Part shown: one piece after another, positions 11,301-24,800 of the stretch
How positions within the stretch are numbered: the first letter of the stretch is position 1
Layout: every line of letters starts with the position of its first letter
Source of the DNA: Liolophura sinensis
Taxonomy: Eukaryota; Mollusca; Polyplacophora; Chitonida; Chitonidae
DNA: 64,000 bases
NCBI RefSeq assembly: GCF_032854445.1
Contig: NC_088301.1
Coordinates: 44,883,116-44,947,115 of the forward strand
Direction: 5' to 3'
Program-made: the position numbers and the translations under genes
Notes under the pieces: model-generated
Seen by the model: the letters and a program-made list of their open reading frames with translations, nothing else
What the model was told of the DNA's origin: nothing
The model's database searches: none

Positions 11301-14300
11301 ATCGTATCTGTAATAAATAATATCTACGATAATTTCGCATGTTATAACCAAAGCTCACAAATTAGTCTTTGTCACTCCAAATAAACATCTGTTTAATTTT
11401 TTCAACAACAGTTTTAATGGCTGATCAGATAGAAAATATGATATCAGCATATGTTGAAGCCTTTTAAATGTGTGTGTACTGTGAAGCATTTGCACCACTC
11501 AGTGTTATTTGAATATATCATTTCAATCCAGGTTAGCCGAGGTTTGCACAAGAAGTATGGGGACAAGAAAATCTTGGATACACCCATTACAGAGGTAAGT
11601 AATCAACGCGGCAGTAGTGAATTGACTAATAAAAAGTGAAAAGATGATTCACATACATTTACATGAAAAATAATAATATAGTGTTTTAAAAAAGAAAAAC
11701 TCATTTATAGTTTTTAAAGACTCACTGCTTGACATGTGAATGTATGTTAAAATTAGTCTTTTCTTTCAGATGAGTTACTGTATTGATTGTTGGTTTTCAA
11801 AACAGTAAGCATTGGGCTCTGGCCTCTTATATTGGCTACTATCACCGATGTATGTGTTTTGACTGTGACAAAAGTACTTGCACACTGATGTTGAGAAATA
11901 AGCAGAACAGAATTATTTACAAATTTGCAAAAGCAAATCATTTTTTGAGCAGTGTTTGTCATATCAGATATTTGTGCTGCCATTTTATGAGCATATTTTT
12001 ATAATCGTCTGTAACTAAGGAAGTTATTTGTTTGTTTGCAACTAAACTATTTATTGTTTATTAAATATCAATGAAGTTTAACATATTTCGAACATGCAAC
12101 AGATTACACGACTAAGTTTTACTGTTGACAGATGGGCTTTGCTGGTATTGCAGTTGGGGCTGCCATGGTAAGTATCTCAAAGGTTGAATTCCGTTCTATA
12201 GACGAGATCAGTGTCCTTCTAAATTTAACTCTGCTTTGGGAGAGGTAGATACAGGGTCAATCCTGGGTCTGGTCACACCTAAGACCTTAAAAGAGCAAAT
12301 TGTAGCTTTCTTGCTTGGCGTCCAGCATTAATGGGATTGTGCAATGACAAGTTGACCCAAATCAGTATAATAGCTCAGGTGGGGCAGCTTGTTTGCTTTC
12401 GTTAAGTCGTCTCAGTGAAGCAGCACTAGATAAAATAGAGGGGGAATCCATCCTGCAACAAAGAGGCACCATACACGCAAGGTAATATAAAACATCTTTC
12501 GTCTTCTATATAGATGTTAGTGTTATTGTTTCTTTAGCAATAAACCTGCGGTAAGCTGGAACAACACCTTGACATGACCCAACTAATATCAACAGGACAG
12601 GATATCAAATCTGATCAGGAAAATAATGATATTCAGGCATTGTGGTGTCAGTACTCTAATGGTTTTGTTTCCTTTGTTATACTTAAAGCTGCCAAGAGAG
12701 ATCTTAACTTCTGACTCTCTTGTAAAGATGGTTCTTAGAGATAAAATAAATGTGTGGCATTTGTTATTTAGTATTCCTGTTTTCAAATAATAATGAAGTA
12801 ATAACACATCAGATGTGCAAGTAAAAACGAAACATTACTAAACTGAAATGTACCACAATAACTACATGTGTGTCAACATTTTCTTTAAATAGGCTGGTTT
12901 GAAACCTGTTTGTGAATTTATGACCTTCAACTTTTCCATGCAAGCTATTGACCAGGTAGGTCCTTGTTGATAGGAAAGCAAATCATAAATTTTTTCAATT
13001 TTTTTACATTGTTAATGCAGAACAATATTTTGCTCTGATATCATTTTTATTTAAATTTTAATCTTTGTTCCAATTTAAGAAACTGTTTTATCATGATGTT
13101 TTACTGCTTGAATAGCATGAAGTGATGATGGATAACATTGCACAACAGATAAATGTACAAAATTTAAATAGCTGTTCCTGTTTACCTGTTTTTAGATTAT
13201 CAACTCAGCAGCCAAAACATATTACATGTCAGCTGGTCAGGTAAGTCATGTAAATTTGAAAATTAATTTAAATTGAGTATTTATGATTTTTCCACAACAT
13301 AGATTGCTTGCTCTTCTATGAGATATTGTAGTTGTCATAAAATAGTGTGCAAATGTAATGTATTATGTATTGACTGGAGCCTGAATTCTTGTTTAGAGAA
13401 TAAATTAGTTCTGTCAACCCTCATCTCAGAAATATGTTTTGTTTGAAAATATTAAGACAACAGAAATACTGTGACAATATAGTTGAAATATTTACATTCA
13501 CTATTGGTCAGTCATTTTGATTTTAAAAAGAAGAACAATTACATTTGCTTTCTGTTATTGTGATTGTTACAGTGGCATCTGACAGAAACTTTCCATCTCA
13601 TTTAACAACCAACAACTGAACATGCATCACCCTGGATTATAACTGTTATATTATACAATGTATATTTCTGATCAGGTGCCTGTGCCTATTGTGTTTCGTG
13701 GACCAAATGGAGCAGCTTCTGGTGTTGCAGCTCAGCATAGCCAGTGTTTTGCATCCTGGTACAGCAGCTGTCCAGGTCTTAAAGTTCTCTCCCCTTATTC
13801 CTCTGAGGATGCCAAGGGCCTTTTAAAAGCTGCAATTAGAGATCCAAATCCAGGTAATTTTATTTTTAATTGATCCAGACGTGGAAGAGTGGCATAATAT
13901 TTCATGAATGTTATTATTGAGTATTTGTAACAGAAAAACACAGAATTGAGTTTTTGACACCCAATATTCAGTTTTTAACTGAACTTAACCACAGAATACG
14001 GTGGTCTAAAGTTGACGTGTATGAATCCCTGTAGTATTGCATGTACTTGTAGCTTTGTATGTACATTGAATTTGTCTTGCTTTTGTTTTACAGTTGTTTT
14101 CTTAGAAAATGAGTTACTGTATGGAGTGCCCTTTGAGATTTCGGATGAAGTTTTGTCAGAAGATTTTGTTGTGCCTATAGGAAAGGCTAAAATAGAAAGA
14201 GAAGGTGAGTAGGATACCATGTCTAAGGCCTCATATATGTTAAAAATTCTTAAGCATCTGAAAATTTAATCTTTTCTTCAGGATCTAGATAAAATAATTG

Positions 14301-15821
14301 TGTTTGTGTGTGCATTGTACTTCATGCACAAAATATTGTATTTTCACATCATGCAATTTTATATTCTAACAGGAAAACATGTGACACTGGTTAGCCATTC
14401 AAAGACTGTTGGTCTAGCTCTCGATGCAGCCAAAGAACTTGCCAATGCTGGTATAGAAGCTGAGGTAAGTTTTCTGATACTTTCAAGTGCTAATGTTGTC
14501 CTTAAAATGAAGCAGTAGTCCTGGGTAAATGAAAAATGTAAATGTAATGGTTTATACTCAATGCTGTTTTCTATGGAGTTTGGAAACGTGTTAATTTTGT
14601 TCATTTGTTACTGTGTGCCTCTTAGGTTATTAATCTACGCACACTGAGACCCATGGATGACGCTGCCATTATAAACTCTGTGATAAAGACAAACCACCTC
14701 GTGACAGTGGAAGGAGGATGGCCTCAGTTTGGTGTCGGGGCAGAGATCTGTGCAAGGATAATAGAAAGTGAGTAGTTTGGATGGCTGTATTCAAGCTCTG
14801 GCAATACAGGTAGAACATAATGCTCTGTGTTAAGATTGTAATATCAAGGTGAGCTAAATTTTTAAAAAATTTAACACAAATACAGAGAGTGTGAATCTTG
14901 CCTGATAATTCACAATGTTGGATGAAGAGAATATGCGTGTGCAGCTCTCTACGTTTATTGTCTCTGCTAGCTCTAGCAAATTTTGTACAGAACTTTGGAA
15001 CTGCCAACATCATTTTGTTCAGGGTGATTGGTGGTGTGGTGGAGAACATTAGTGATGAGGCTCAGCACATAGTAAGGGATATTATTAATTTTAAGTGAGA
15101 CTTACTCTCTTTATGCAGAGGTCCATAGCCTTCCATCTATACTGCCTCTGGTGAAAGAGCTCAGATCTGATACAGGTAGTTAATTAGCCTAATTCAGAAT
15201 GACCAGTGGAAATGAAAGCACCGTCATAAATTGATGTTGTTGTGTAAAGCTACTGTGACAACATGGGATTGGTGCAGCACTGAACGTAGTGGGAAAGTGA
15301 ATACAGGTGAAATAGTTGATTGAGATAAAGTTTTATGTATTGAAGCTATTTATGGTTCATTTTTGAGCTATCAATGATTCCAGATATTTCTGAAGTAGTT
15401 TTCCTTTTCAATTGAAATGAGAAACTCAGTAGTCAATATCCCCAGTGAAAGTTGTGTGTATGTTAATGAAGACACGCCTCCACCCACAAACGTAAACTTG
15501 TACTGGTTTCCCCAAGGTATGTTGCTCAGAGCCTTCATTGAACACTGATTACGTCATTTTTCATTTGTCAGAAAACCAGTTGCCTTTCACCCTGGATAGA
15601 ATCTATAGACTCGAATGCTCTGTCATGGAGAAAGTATATTTTGGGATTTTTATTGTTTTTGTGTTATTTCAGGTCCTGCTTTCAACTATCTTGATGCCCC
15701 TGTAGTGCGTGTGACTGGAGCAGATGTACCCATGCCCTATGCCAAGCTTCTTGAGGAAAACTGTTTACCACAACCGCATAATATCATAAAATCTGTTAAA
15801 AAGATACTCAATGTCCAGTGA
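8368..15821 (+). CDS. PDHB: Pyruvate dehydrogenase E1 component subunit beta, complete, 12 exons
   Basis: Beta subunit of the thiamine-diphosphate-dependent E1 heterotetramer that decarboxylates pyruvate in the mitochondrial matrix. Exons: 8368-8400, 8492-8566, 9519-9626, 11532-11594, 12132-12167, 12893-12955, 13196-13240, 13676-13853, 14094-14204, 14373-14464, 14626-14767, 15673-15821. All phases agree, giving 364 residues (human 359). The N-terminus [11 protein letters not shown]…[12 protein letters not shown] is basic and acid-free, as a matrix-targeting peptide should be; the mature domain opens [13 protein letters not shown]. The cofactor-contacting glutamate in DTPITE is residue 93, and the active-site histidine in AAQHSQ is residue 162, matching mature Glu59 and His128 of the human enzyme. 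Also clear are [34 protein letters not shown] and [14 protein letters not shown]. Exons 5 (36 nt) and 7 (45 nt) are very short. Start choice: this ATG opens the targeting peptide. Confidence 0.98.
9720..10560. other. PDHB intron 3 segment of unknown nature
   Basis: This part of intron 3 is less AT-rich than its surroundings. It holds two short open stretches on the plus strand (9992-10183 and 10227-10514; the second ends in a hydrophobic run near [17 protein letters not shown]). Neither shows a recognisable domain or good splice sites. It may be a degraded dispersed repeat. Confidence 0.3.
10672..10868 (+). mobile_element. SINE copy, family 2
   Basis: Contains GTATAATGGCTTGGGTGGGG, AAGCAGCACTCAATGAAAGA and GAGTGGAGGAAG, and ends in the tail GCGACGTTAAACCCTAAGCA followed by CTCACTCGC. 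The same blocks occur at 12240-12484, and the tail occurs reversed at about 52288. It is a short non-coding retroposon in PDHB intron 3. Confidence 0.75.
12240..12484 (+). mobile_element. SINE copy, family 2, without tail
   Basis: Shares with 10672-10868 the blocks GTATAATRGCTYRGGTGGGG, GAAGCAGCACTAGATAAAAT and CCATCCTGCAACAAAGAGGC. The upstream part (ATACAGGGTCAATCCTGGGT) extends further 5' than the other copy, and the CGACGTTAAACCC tail is missing. Lies in PDHB intron 5. Confidence 0.7.
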
Positions 15822-16770
15822 CAAAAGACAGAAGATGTGTGAATGCAGATGACGTGCATGACTTTCCATACAAAGTTAGGCGTGGAAGAGTGAGAAGACT
15901 AACATGGGCAGAGTAACACTGAATAGCCAAAGAGCTTTCTATGCACAAGGCTGACTTCAGAGGTTAACTTGACTGATGTCAAAATGTAACAGACCATGTG
16001 AGCTCACCAAGACAACTCAGGGTTCAGACAAAATGGTAATTTTTATAATGAGGATCTCCATGTGCCTCAGCTAGCATTGTTTCTGAAGGAAGACAAATCC
16101 TTGTGTTAGTTCACAGTTCAACATAATTGAAGTGGAGAGTCTTGGTGACCTAGATGTCGTCTTGGGTACATGTGGAGGAACTTAGCCCTTTTGCTAGGTA
16201 TTCAAAGTGATCTTAACTGTGAAGATATGTAGGAAGGAAAACAACCGCTAGGATGACGGAGAACTCTTACAAGGAATAAATGGGATATCAGATGTTTTTG
16301 TTTCGTTTATTGAGTGTGAAACATAGAATAAAGAAACCTTAGGAAAGTTGTTTGCTGAATCAAATTGTGCTACCATGTTCTGCTCAGTGTAATTATTTCT
16401 CAAAGAAATATATATATAGTGCTATTTAAGTTTGAATTTAGTTTCTGGATGTACTCTGTTGCTGTATTTTTGTTTTTTAACACCCGGTAATTGGAAAAAT
16501 AATATTTTTGTACATATATAGGTATTTCCGGTAAAATTGTGCTACATTTATAAAAACATTTCTAAGTGTAAGATGGAGTAAACTTGTTATTGTTTCTCCA
16601 TATGTATTACATAGTTCCTGTATACAAAACCTTATGGAGTTGAAAGAATCTCTTATCGTACTGAGACCGGTAACAGCATTTTAATCTGTTTTTACAATTC
16701 TGATGTCCAAAAAGTAGTATCCAGTATGTAACTATGTAGGTGGATCAATAAAAATAGTAAGAACACTTAT
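15822..16770 (+). other. PDHB 3' untranslated region with polyadenylation signal
   Basis: No reading frame continues past the PDHB stop. AATAAA hexamers occur at about 16275, 16329 and 16747. The last, in ATCAATAAAAATAG, is followed by AT-rich sequence and is a reasonable end for the transcript. The exact end is not determinable here. Confidence 0.5.
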
Positions 16771-17574
16771 GATGAAAAGAGATATTTAACTGATACTTCT
16801 AAGCATAAGGAAACTAGATAAATTTTTTTGAAAATTTCTTTGTTTAGTAAAGATGGAATATAAAATTGATTGCTCTACTCATTCGAAGCAATGTGTGGTG
16901 TTTGGTACCTACCAGATGAACAGAGATGCACTTGTGCACAGTGGGGTGTTATGTATGTAAAATTTATTACACTATTGCATAGAGCTTTCCCTATTGGTGT
17001 TAAAGCCTACTGACCATTCCAAAGTTAGAATAAAACAGTTAAATGAACCTAAATCCTTACCAGACCCTTAACCAAAGGGGTCTTATCTATGATTCTACCT
17101 TTTCTCATGTGAAAGAGCAGCTTTCAGTGCAGTTTAGGCACGATTAATTTAATGGCCATTCGTTGGATTGGCCATTTTCAGCACTTCGTAAAAAGTATAA
17201 TTGTAGTAGTCAACACAGAATAATGCCTTCAGAATATACTTAAATAAACACCTTGCAAACATACAAAAAGGTTGAATTACAGTACATTTAACACTCACTG
17301 CTTTTGGCGACCGTGTTAGGCAAGTGGCATAAGGCTGTGACATAATTTTGATTCCCTGGTTGTCATTGATTTGGGTTTTGCTGATAATCAGCTGCGCCTA
17401 GGGCCATTTTCACAGTCTTACATTCAGTCAAGACCACTTTTTGTCAGTATGGTGTGGAAATAGGTCTGTTAAATGTGGGAGTGCAAAACACCTTGGAATT
17501 CATTATTTTAATGCATAAAATTCAAATCAAGTAGGTGAAAAAAAAAAGGAGGGGAGGGGGGGGGGGGTCCTTGG

Positions 17575-17785
17575 CATGATGACCCAGGAGCCTTCCTCCA
17601 ACGTGGTCGCTGTGAGTTCAAGTCCAGCTCCTGTTGGCTTCCTCTCTGGCCGTACATGGAAAGGTCTGCAGCAACCTGTGTATGGTTGTGGGTTTCGCCA
17701 GGGGTGTGGCCGCCTTCCTCCCTCCATAATGCTGGCCACTGTAGTAGATTCTTGAGTTCAGCATAAAAAACCAATCCAATAAAAA
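17575..17785 (+). mobile_element. tRNA-derived SINE, family 1
   Basis: Starts within the head at ATGATGACCCAGGAGCC. It has a box-B-like GAGTTCAAGTCCAGCTC, then CTGGCTTCCTCTCTGGCCGT and GTGGGTTTCGCC, and ends in a decayed tail (TTCTTGAGTTCAGCATAAAA). A G-run precedes it. It is diverged from the other copies. Confidence 0.8.
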
Positions 17786-17997
17786 AGAAAGATACCTTTC
17801 AATTGGCTTTTATCATGGAACATAATGCCATAAATGTCTACTCATTTTGATAGCTATGTCACGAACTTCAACAGAACTAGGACTACCTTAATGGCCTAAT
17901 GGTGACCTCCACCCATAAAACTGATTGCAATGGTGTAAATGGAAAATTCTTGAGTATGATGAACAGTAAAGTCCTAAAATCTGCTTGTTTATATGCA

Positions 17998-18196
17998 GGG
18001 GACCTCTGTGGCTCGGAAGGCGCGCTAGCACAGTGTTATGACCCAGGAGCTTGTCGCTGTGAGTTTAGGTCCAGCTCATGCTGGCTTCCTCTCCAGCCGC
18101 ACTGCCCAGTTTCCTCCCACCATAATGCTGGCTGCCGTTGTATAAGTGAAATATTCTTGAGTATGGCGTAAAACACCAATCAAGTCAATAAATAAA
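17998..18196 (+). mobile_element. tRNA-derived SINE, family 1, internally deleted
   Basis: Has the 5' head GGACCTCTGTGGCTCGG, the box-B-like block GTGAGTTTAGGTCCAGCTCA, a body lacking about 60 bp (GCCGCACTGCCCAGTTTCCT), and the complete tail GAGTATGGCGTAAAACACCA followed by ATCAAGTCAATAAATAAA. The tRNA-like head and A/T-rich end support tRNA-derived SINE ancestry. Confidence 0.88.
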
Positions 18197-18398
18197 ATTT
18201 TCACATACAGGCAGACATACATGTATGGGATGGAAACCTATGGTTCCCCTTCCACCTGTTAAAAGAAGTCAGTTGAAAATCTATTTACAAACTAGAGTCG
18301 ATCACTGACTATAACATTTATACACCATTATGCTGTCAGTTATATAATTTATAAAGAGGTGCCAAACAAAAAAGATGAATTTTTTTTTTTTTTTTTTT

Positions 18399-18630
18399 GG
18401 ATTGGTGTTTTACGCCGTACTCAAGAATATTTCACTTATACGACGGCGGCCAGCATTATGGTGGGTGGAAACCGGGCACAGCCCGGGGGAAACCCACGAC
18501 CATCCGTAGGTTGCTGGCAGACCTTCCCACTTACGGCCGGAGAGGAGGCCAGCATGAGCTGGACTTGAACTCACAGCGACCGCATTGGTGAGAGGCTCCT
18601 GGGTCATTACGCTGTGCTAGCGCGCTAACC
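18399..18630 (-). mobile_element. tRNA-derived SINE, family 1, near full length
   Basis: In reverse complement this is the most complete copy in the window: head with GCGCGCTAGCACAGCGTAAT, CCAGGAGCCTCTCACCAATG, box-B-like GAGTTCAAGTCCAGCTCATG, the central GGTCGTGGGTTTCCCCCGGG, and the tail GAGTACGGCGTAAAACACCA. It lies only about 200 bp from a copy in the opposite direction. Confidence 0.9.
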
Positions 18631-19522
18631 AAACAAAAAAGAAAACAAAAATATATAGAAAGACAAAACTAGTGTTTTTCCAGCCATCAGTGCAGGTAAT
18701 AGAAATTGACATTTTATTCAGGTTACTCTGCAAAAATACAAAGCAATTTCTTTTGATTATGGAAATCATGACTCCATCTAATTGTATCTATTTTACATCA
18801 TGTATATTGTGCGTCATCTTGCGAGAGCCAAGCTGACACCGGCTAGTCCCTCACACCCAATATTTATGACATTTGGAATCACCTTTAAGACCACCATGTC
18901 AGCAGCATCTTTGACACAGCAACCAGAGGCTGGATTTCAGTGTCACATAAGATAGACAGAAAATCACGATAGTAAACATGCATCAACATCTTGACTATGA
19001 CAATTATACAGCTTTGTCAGGGTTGTCACAAAAAAACAACTTTGGTAGACGATTACTAGTATCTTAATTTTCCGTCAAGAAGTAGTAATTAATAACTAGA
19101 TATTTTTTCAAGCACTATCATATACACTGAGAGAGGCCTTTGTGGATTTTGCTTACATATTACTTCAGGGACAGAAATGATTTTTACAAAAAAGATTTTT
19201 CACATCTTTTTGCATACACTTAAGTCTTTGAAACTCTGGCATATCATTATTGTGCTTTCTTCCTGAACAACCAAAACCTAGTGACTTAATATCAATCATG
19301 TGTAACCGAGTCTGGTTTCAGGTGGAAATAAATTTAAATCATTGTAAAAATCGCAAGGCTGGATATTAATGATTATTCATATATGTAGTTGGACTGCTTT
19401 TTTTTGTCTGGAAAACTCTGCTACACTTCAAATCTCAAGACACATGTTTCTCATTTAGCTGAAAGCAACTTTTGGCATGGGCAAACCCACTATACAACAC
19501 CTATACAACATATGTAAGTGTC

Positions 19523-19553
<31 letters not shown>

Positions 19554-19820
19554 AGAGAACGAAAAGGAGAGAACGAAAAGTCAACGTACTATATGGTTCC
19601 TTTTAACTGAATTTCCACAACGTACCAGACAATTTTTCATCCTTGTGTTCAAAATATTTATACAGTTACCACACAGCTAGCTAATGATAAGCAGCAGGTC
19701 ACTATGCTCATTATATACATGATATCCATGGGCGGTTTGCACCAAGTTTATTGTATTATGGCACCAAATGCCTTTAACCCATTTCTTCACGGCAGTTAAA
19801 ACATACTTAGGCTATGGTCC

Positions 19821-19934
19821 CAGTTTACAGAACGGCACACAGCAAAGTAAGCCCGTAACTCTCATGACAACAAATGCTGTAGAGACATGAAGTGCACTTA
19901 CCCAAGGAATATGTTAAACATGTTCCATGAAACT
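19821..19934 (+). repeat. Short dispersed repeat with inverted ends (copy 1)
   Basis: Shares with 22578-22696 the blocks CATGACAACAAATG, AGAGACATGAAGTGCACTTA and TGTTCCATGAAAC. The ends CAGTTT…CATGAAAC(TGG) are roughly inverted. It is about 115 bp, has no coding capacity, and is probably a MITE-like element. Confidence 0.6.
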
Positions 19935-21896
19935 CAGGCCAGGGCAACATAGCCATGGGCAATCAAAATCTACCATTTGCTAGTTTTCACACCTGATTGA
20001 CCTTTCCACTCATTATGTTTAGGAGAACAGCTTTGTGCAAGTGGGCTCCAGGACTCCTGTGGCCATTTTGCTTTGCATGTGTAATATGACCACATGTCCA
20101 CAGAGAACAACAAAGACAGTAGAGCCCAGCATCAATTTGTGACAATCTGTTTTGACAAATTATTTAAAGTAGAAGATATGAACACATCTTTTCAACAACA
20201 GACAACCCGCACGCATGAGGACAAACAGCAATGTAGAAAAGATTCACTTTACTCCTTAACTGTTTCAAAAGGTGTTAACTAGGATAATTTTCAAACAAAC
20301 GAAACATAATTTACTACATGTATATTGCTTGACATTACAAAAAAACAAGTAGGTCAGTTCTTCTACTTTCAGGAATGATTTATATTACCAGTCTTAGTGA
20401 TGTTACTGACTTATTGGCACCACAAACACTGGACCTCGAGAAATACAAAAAATGTCATGATTCCAAACCTGTTGGAGCCAATCAAAATGTGATTGTGTGT
20501 CTGTTGTCTTTCGACAGTCTCTTTGCATGTATACGATATAGAGAATAAACATCATATGAGAATGTAATGTGACTTCTTCATCTGAGGGTAAATACCCACA
20601 TATTCACTAAATCTGTACAGCATATTTATCTTGAGAATTGTCCCTAAAATATCAATAGAAAAACTCACATTTTAACTGATTCAATACATTAATAGAAAGA
20701 AAAAAAAAAATGTTCTTGGTACATTTATGTATGAGGTACAGAAGTAACATATTATGTAAATTATCTTGCACATATTTACAATTAATTATAATTCATGTTT
20801 TGGTTGATGTCAATTTGGCAATATAAAGCTAAAAATGGGTGGAGGAGAAAAACAAAATGTTGATGCAGATACTGGTACTTAAAATATGTACAACTAAGAG
20901 ATGATATTTAAATGTACCTACTCTACAATTACATGTTACACACAGATGTGATTCATAAACTTGCCATAAACTTGCCAAAAACAACAGAGGTACAAGTAAG
21001 AAGACAAACGATGAACATGACCTCAAAAATGACCTCAGGCACAGTTAGGCATTTCAATATAAATGAAAAAAGGTCCCACTTCTCTGCATCCTGTATTAAA
21101 GTCAAGCAGAAAGGGCTTGTTAGTCTAACATTCTGACACCTAATTCTGCACAGTTGTTCACTACTACAACAGGCTGATAATTCATGAACACTTCTTTTCT
21201 TACATATTGCTTATTAAAATAGATGCACTTAGGCCACCTTCAATGACTTTGTTGCTAACAGAAACACTGAAAGTACTGATGTTGGAATTTATATTCCAAA
21301 ACACTTACATGTAGGTTATGTTTAAAAATGCATACACATTTATATCTTTTACAGAGGAGATGACAATGATTCTGTGAGAACATGATCAGCAGATGCAGCA
21401 GAAAACAAACTACTGTCCATTGTGGTGGGAGGGGTGGTGGTGGTTAGCTAAATATGCATACATAATATATAATGGGATGAAGTAAATCCACAGATTATGA
21501 ACAAACCAACCAAGTGTTGGACAAGGGGAAGGTAACTATAATCATGTGTGAAAACCAACCACACCCTCCCAGCTTGGGAAGTGAGTTGATTGTAACAGTC
21601 TACTAAAGAACTGTGGTTGCAATGCTAAATAAAGGCACTTTAACAGGCAAATTGGCAACATATAAAAAGAAACAAGGGCTCCTTCCTTGTAGCATCAGCA
21701 GCAAGTCTCTTCAAAATCCTGTGAGGAACAAAACCACATAACTTACAAAATGACTGCCACAGGCACCATCCAAGGTTAAAAGCCATGTTTTACAGCAAAA
21801 CTATCATAATACAGTTCACTGGCAATCACGTCTATGGATTATACTGCGACGGGACTTTCTGATTTAAGAAACGCACCATCTGAAAAACCATCTGAG

Positions 21897-24800
21897 TTAT
21901 GTCATCTCCAGGGAGGAACGATGGAACGGCTGGGCCAGGGAAAGCCTTCTGTCTGTTGTGGGCTGTAGAGGTTCTACACAGTTGACCGACATAGGAAAGC
22001 TTCGGTTATAATGTTCCAGCTTCAGATATTTCACAGTGACAAGTTTCCCTGTAGACATATAAAAGAGCATTATTGTGGAATCTTTCCCCATGTGCCTCTG
22101 CCAACAAACAAAATACAGATACTACATTTGGATCAAAGCATTTGGATCAACAAAACCACAAAATTACCGATTTTTTATACCATTACCACTTAGAGACACA
22201 AACACCTGGCCTTTTTAGCTGCTACAAGTCTATCTCTGTCACCCAAATTTTTTACTTTCATCTTGGCCATTCACTTATCAAGCAGCCTGAGAGAAAGACT
22301 ATATGAAACTGACGAAACTTAGTTGTTTAATTTCTTTCTTCAGAGACATTTATGTTATTGCTTAAGAGTCTAAGTCACACTAAATGAACAGATATCTCAT
22401 GAGAGTGATTCCTCACCATCAAACCACCAGCCATGGAGCTGCTTGAAGGCCTTTCCAGCATGCCGGGCATCACAACACTTCACATAAACCACTCCCTACA
22501 AATACAGCAGAGTACAAATTAAATAAAATGCCAAACAAATTTATAGTAAACCATCCCCTTTCCTAGGGACCAGGAGCCAGTTTCATGAAGATTACTTAGC
22601 TAAGTAATGCCTTAACTACCATGACAACATATGTCTTAGAGATATAAAATGCACTTTCCTTTGGGCAACTTAACACTAAGCATGCTCCATGAAACCATCC
22701 CCTGGCAAACCTTCTGATTTAAAGCTGCAGTCAAAACTGCAAGAGCTGGATTTGACATGACAGCCTCACTAATGAAGTGGCCGGTTAATGCTCTTAGGAT
22801 ACAAGTACTATTAAAGTGGACAGACAGCATTTTTTCTTAATCCAGAAAATTCAATTATATAAATTCCAAATGTATATCTAGGCATGTAGTGAGAACAGTT
22901 TAGAGTCGAGGCTCTGGGATCATAAAGCCATCTTAAACTTCAGTCAAAATTTCCATCATTACACTCGTCTTCCTTTAGGTTATTCAAGCTGAAATTGGTT
23001 TTACCATAACTTGCCCAAAAATTGCATTGTCAAGCAATATTTTGGCCTTGTTACATAAGAAATAACAATTTTACAGTGATCTCAAATTTTTACTAAGACT
23101 TTAGTCTGAGATATCTTCCTGATGATTCACGAGGTAAATAAAAAAAACTCTCAGTGACCTTCTGAATATCAGTTTTAATACCGCTGCACAATCTCCTCAC
23201 AAATTAGATATCCATGCAACTGAAAAGAACATGCAAGAAAAATTTATTCAAAAATTCTTCAAAGGTACATGTATGTTTACTACAATCCTTCTCTGTATGA
23301 TTACTGCTTGACCTCTCACCTCGTTAGAGCCTCTGTCCACAGTAAGATGTACAATCTGGCAGTCTGAGCACTTCTCTAAGATGGCATCTTGAACAGAGAT
23401 ATCCCAGTCATCTTCATTTTCTCTGAAATCAATATACCAAAATAAGTTAAGCTATGAAAAACATGACACAATCCAAGACTTTTATCACACATGGTTTTTA
23501 TTTCTTTAAGAAATTGGCTTAAGTAACAGAATAATCGCCATTAGAGAATTATACAATCTTGGAATAGCACAATATCTCATCCTGAAAATTGGCCAAGGTC
23601 AAGTGTTTGTAACCTGGAATCGTGCTATATGTTTAAAGTGGATACAGATACTGTAAAAGAACCATGACTCACTTGTCAGCATTAAACATGTTGGACACTT
23701 TCAGACAAGGTGATGAACTTTTGGCCACATGATTAAGTTTGTCTTCTCCAAAAGCTGAAAAAGGGTGATACTTAGACATGATTTGCCGTTTCATTTCGTT
23801 TTCATTTATTGACCTGAGATCCAACAACATAGGCCCACTAACTGACTAGAGAACAAAAATTTAAAAAACCACATACAGAAATAGCATAACATACATGTAC
23901 AACAAGGCATTCTGGAAGTACTGTTTTCACAATACATGTACCCTATCGGCATGAGATTTCAGAATGACACCTGAAACTTAAAACTGTGTCAAGTTTCAAT
24001 ACAAAGAAATCGTTTGAAAAGGCGAAGAAAACTGATTTGTGACAGACTAACAGACTGGTGGACGAGATGTAAACCTATCATCCCCACCCACATCAGGGCT
24101 AAAAACATGCTGGTGCTTATAAATATAATCATTCTTTTAAACATTAAAGGGGCATACTGATAAAAGAAATTCAGAATTTTTGAGTTGGTTCGGCTAAATA
24201 CAAAAATTAGTAACATTTCACTCTTAACTAAACACTCTAGGCCTCTATTTTCAGAAAACTGTCCAGGCAATGAGAAGGGGAAATCTGTCACTGGTCTAAG
24301 CTGTCCACCTGACAAGATAACATGCAAATGAAGCAGCATTGAGATTCTACTACGGAAGTCTACTAAACCTAATACGATCTTCCTTTCTATTGACCATGTA
24401 GTATAAAGTAATTATAATTCACAATGATTTGTCCGGCAGAAATAAAGTAACATGGTAGGCTTACAACACAGAACCGTATCTAACATTTGAAGTTCACTGA
24501 ACATCTCCCATTTACACTATGCACTACCAGGGGAGGTAACCCAGCCAAATGTATTTATTTACTTGATAAGTGTTTTACACCGTTCTCAAGGATGTTTCAC
24601 ATATATGTTGGCGGCCAACATTATGGTGGGAGGAAACCAGAGGGAAACCCCTAACCATCTGAAGGCTGCTGGAAGACATTCCCACGTACGGTATGAGCTC
24701 ACACCAAGCACAATGGTGAGGGGCTCCTGGGTCATTCCAAAGTGGTTAGTGTGCCAGCGTGGCCCCCAAATCCAATCAAAAGGTCACTGTTTGGCCACGT

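Larger units (their letters stand above)
16770..21896. other. Tail-to-tail intergenic region between PDHB and LEMD3
   Basis: No supported coding sequence. It contains three family 1 SINEs (17575-18630), an A-rich run of about 30 bases at 19520-19551 followed by two copies of GGAGAGAACGAAAA, and one copy of a short inverted-end repeat at 19821-19934. The right part is likely LEMD3 3' untranslated sequence, but I cannot place its end. Confidence 0.6.

Noticed and set aside
14898-15098. 66-codon frame in the last PDHB intron
   Set aside because: The coding phases of exons 11 and 12 join directly and agree with the family; an extra exon would insert residues absent from all known E1 beta subunits.
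18397-18607. Open frames reading HELDLNSQRPHW and SSSPAHAG on both strands, also at about 17527, 34811 and 34789
   Set aside because: These are translations of the family 1 SINE body, which happens to be open; not genes.
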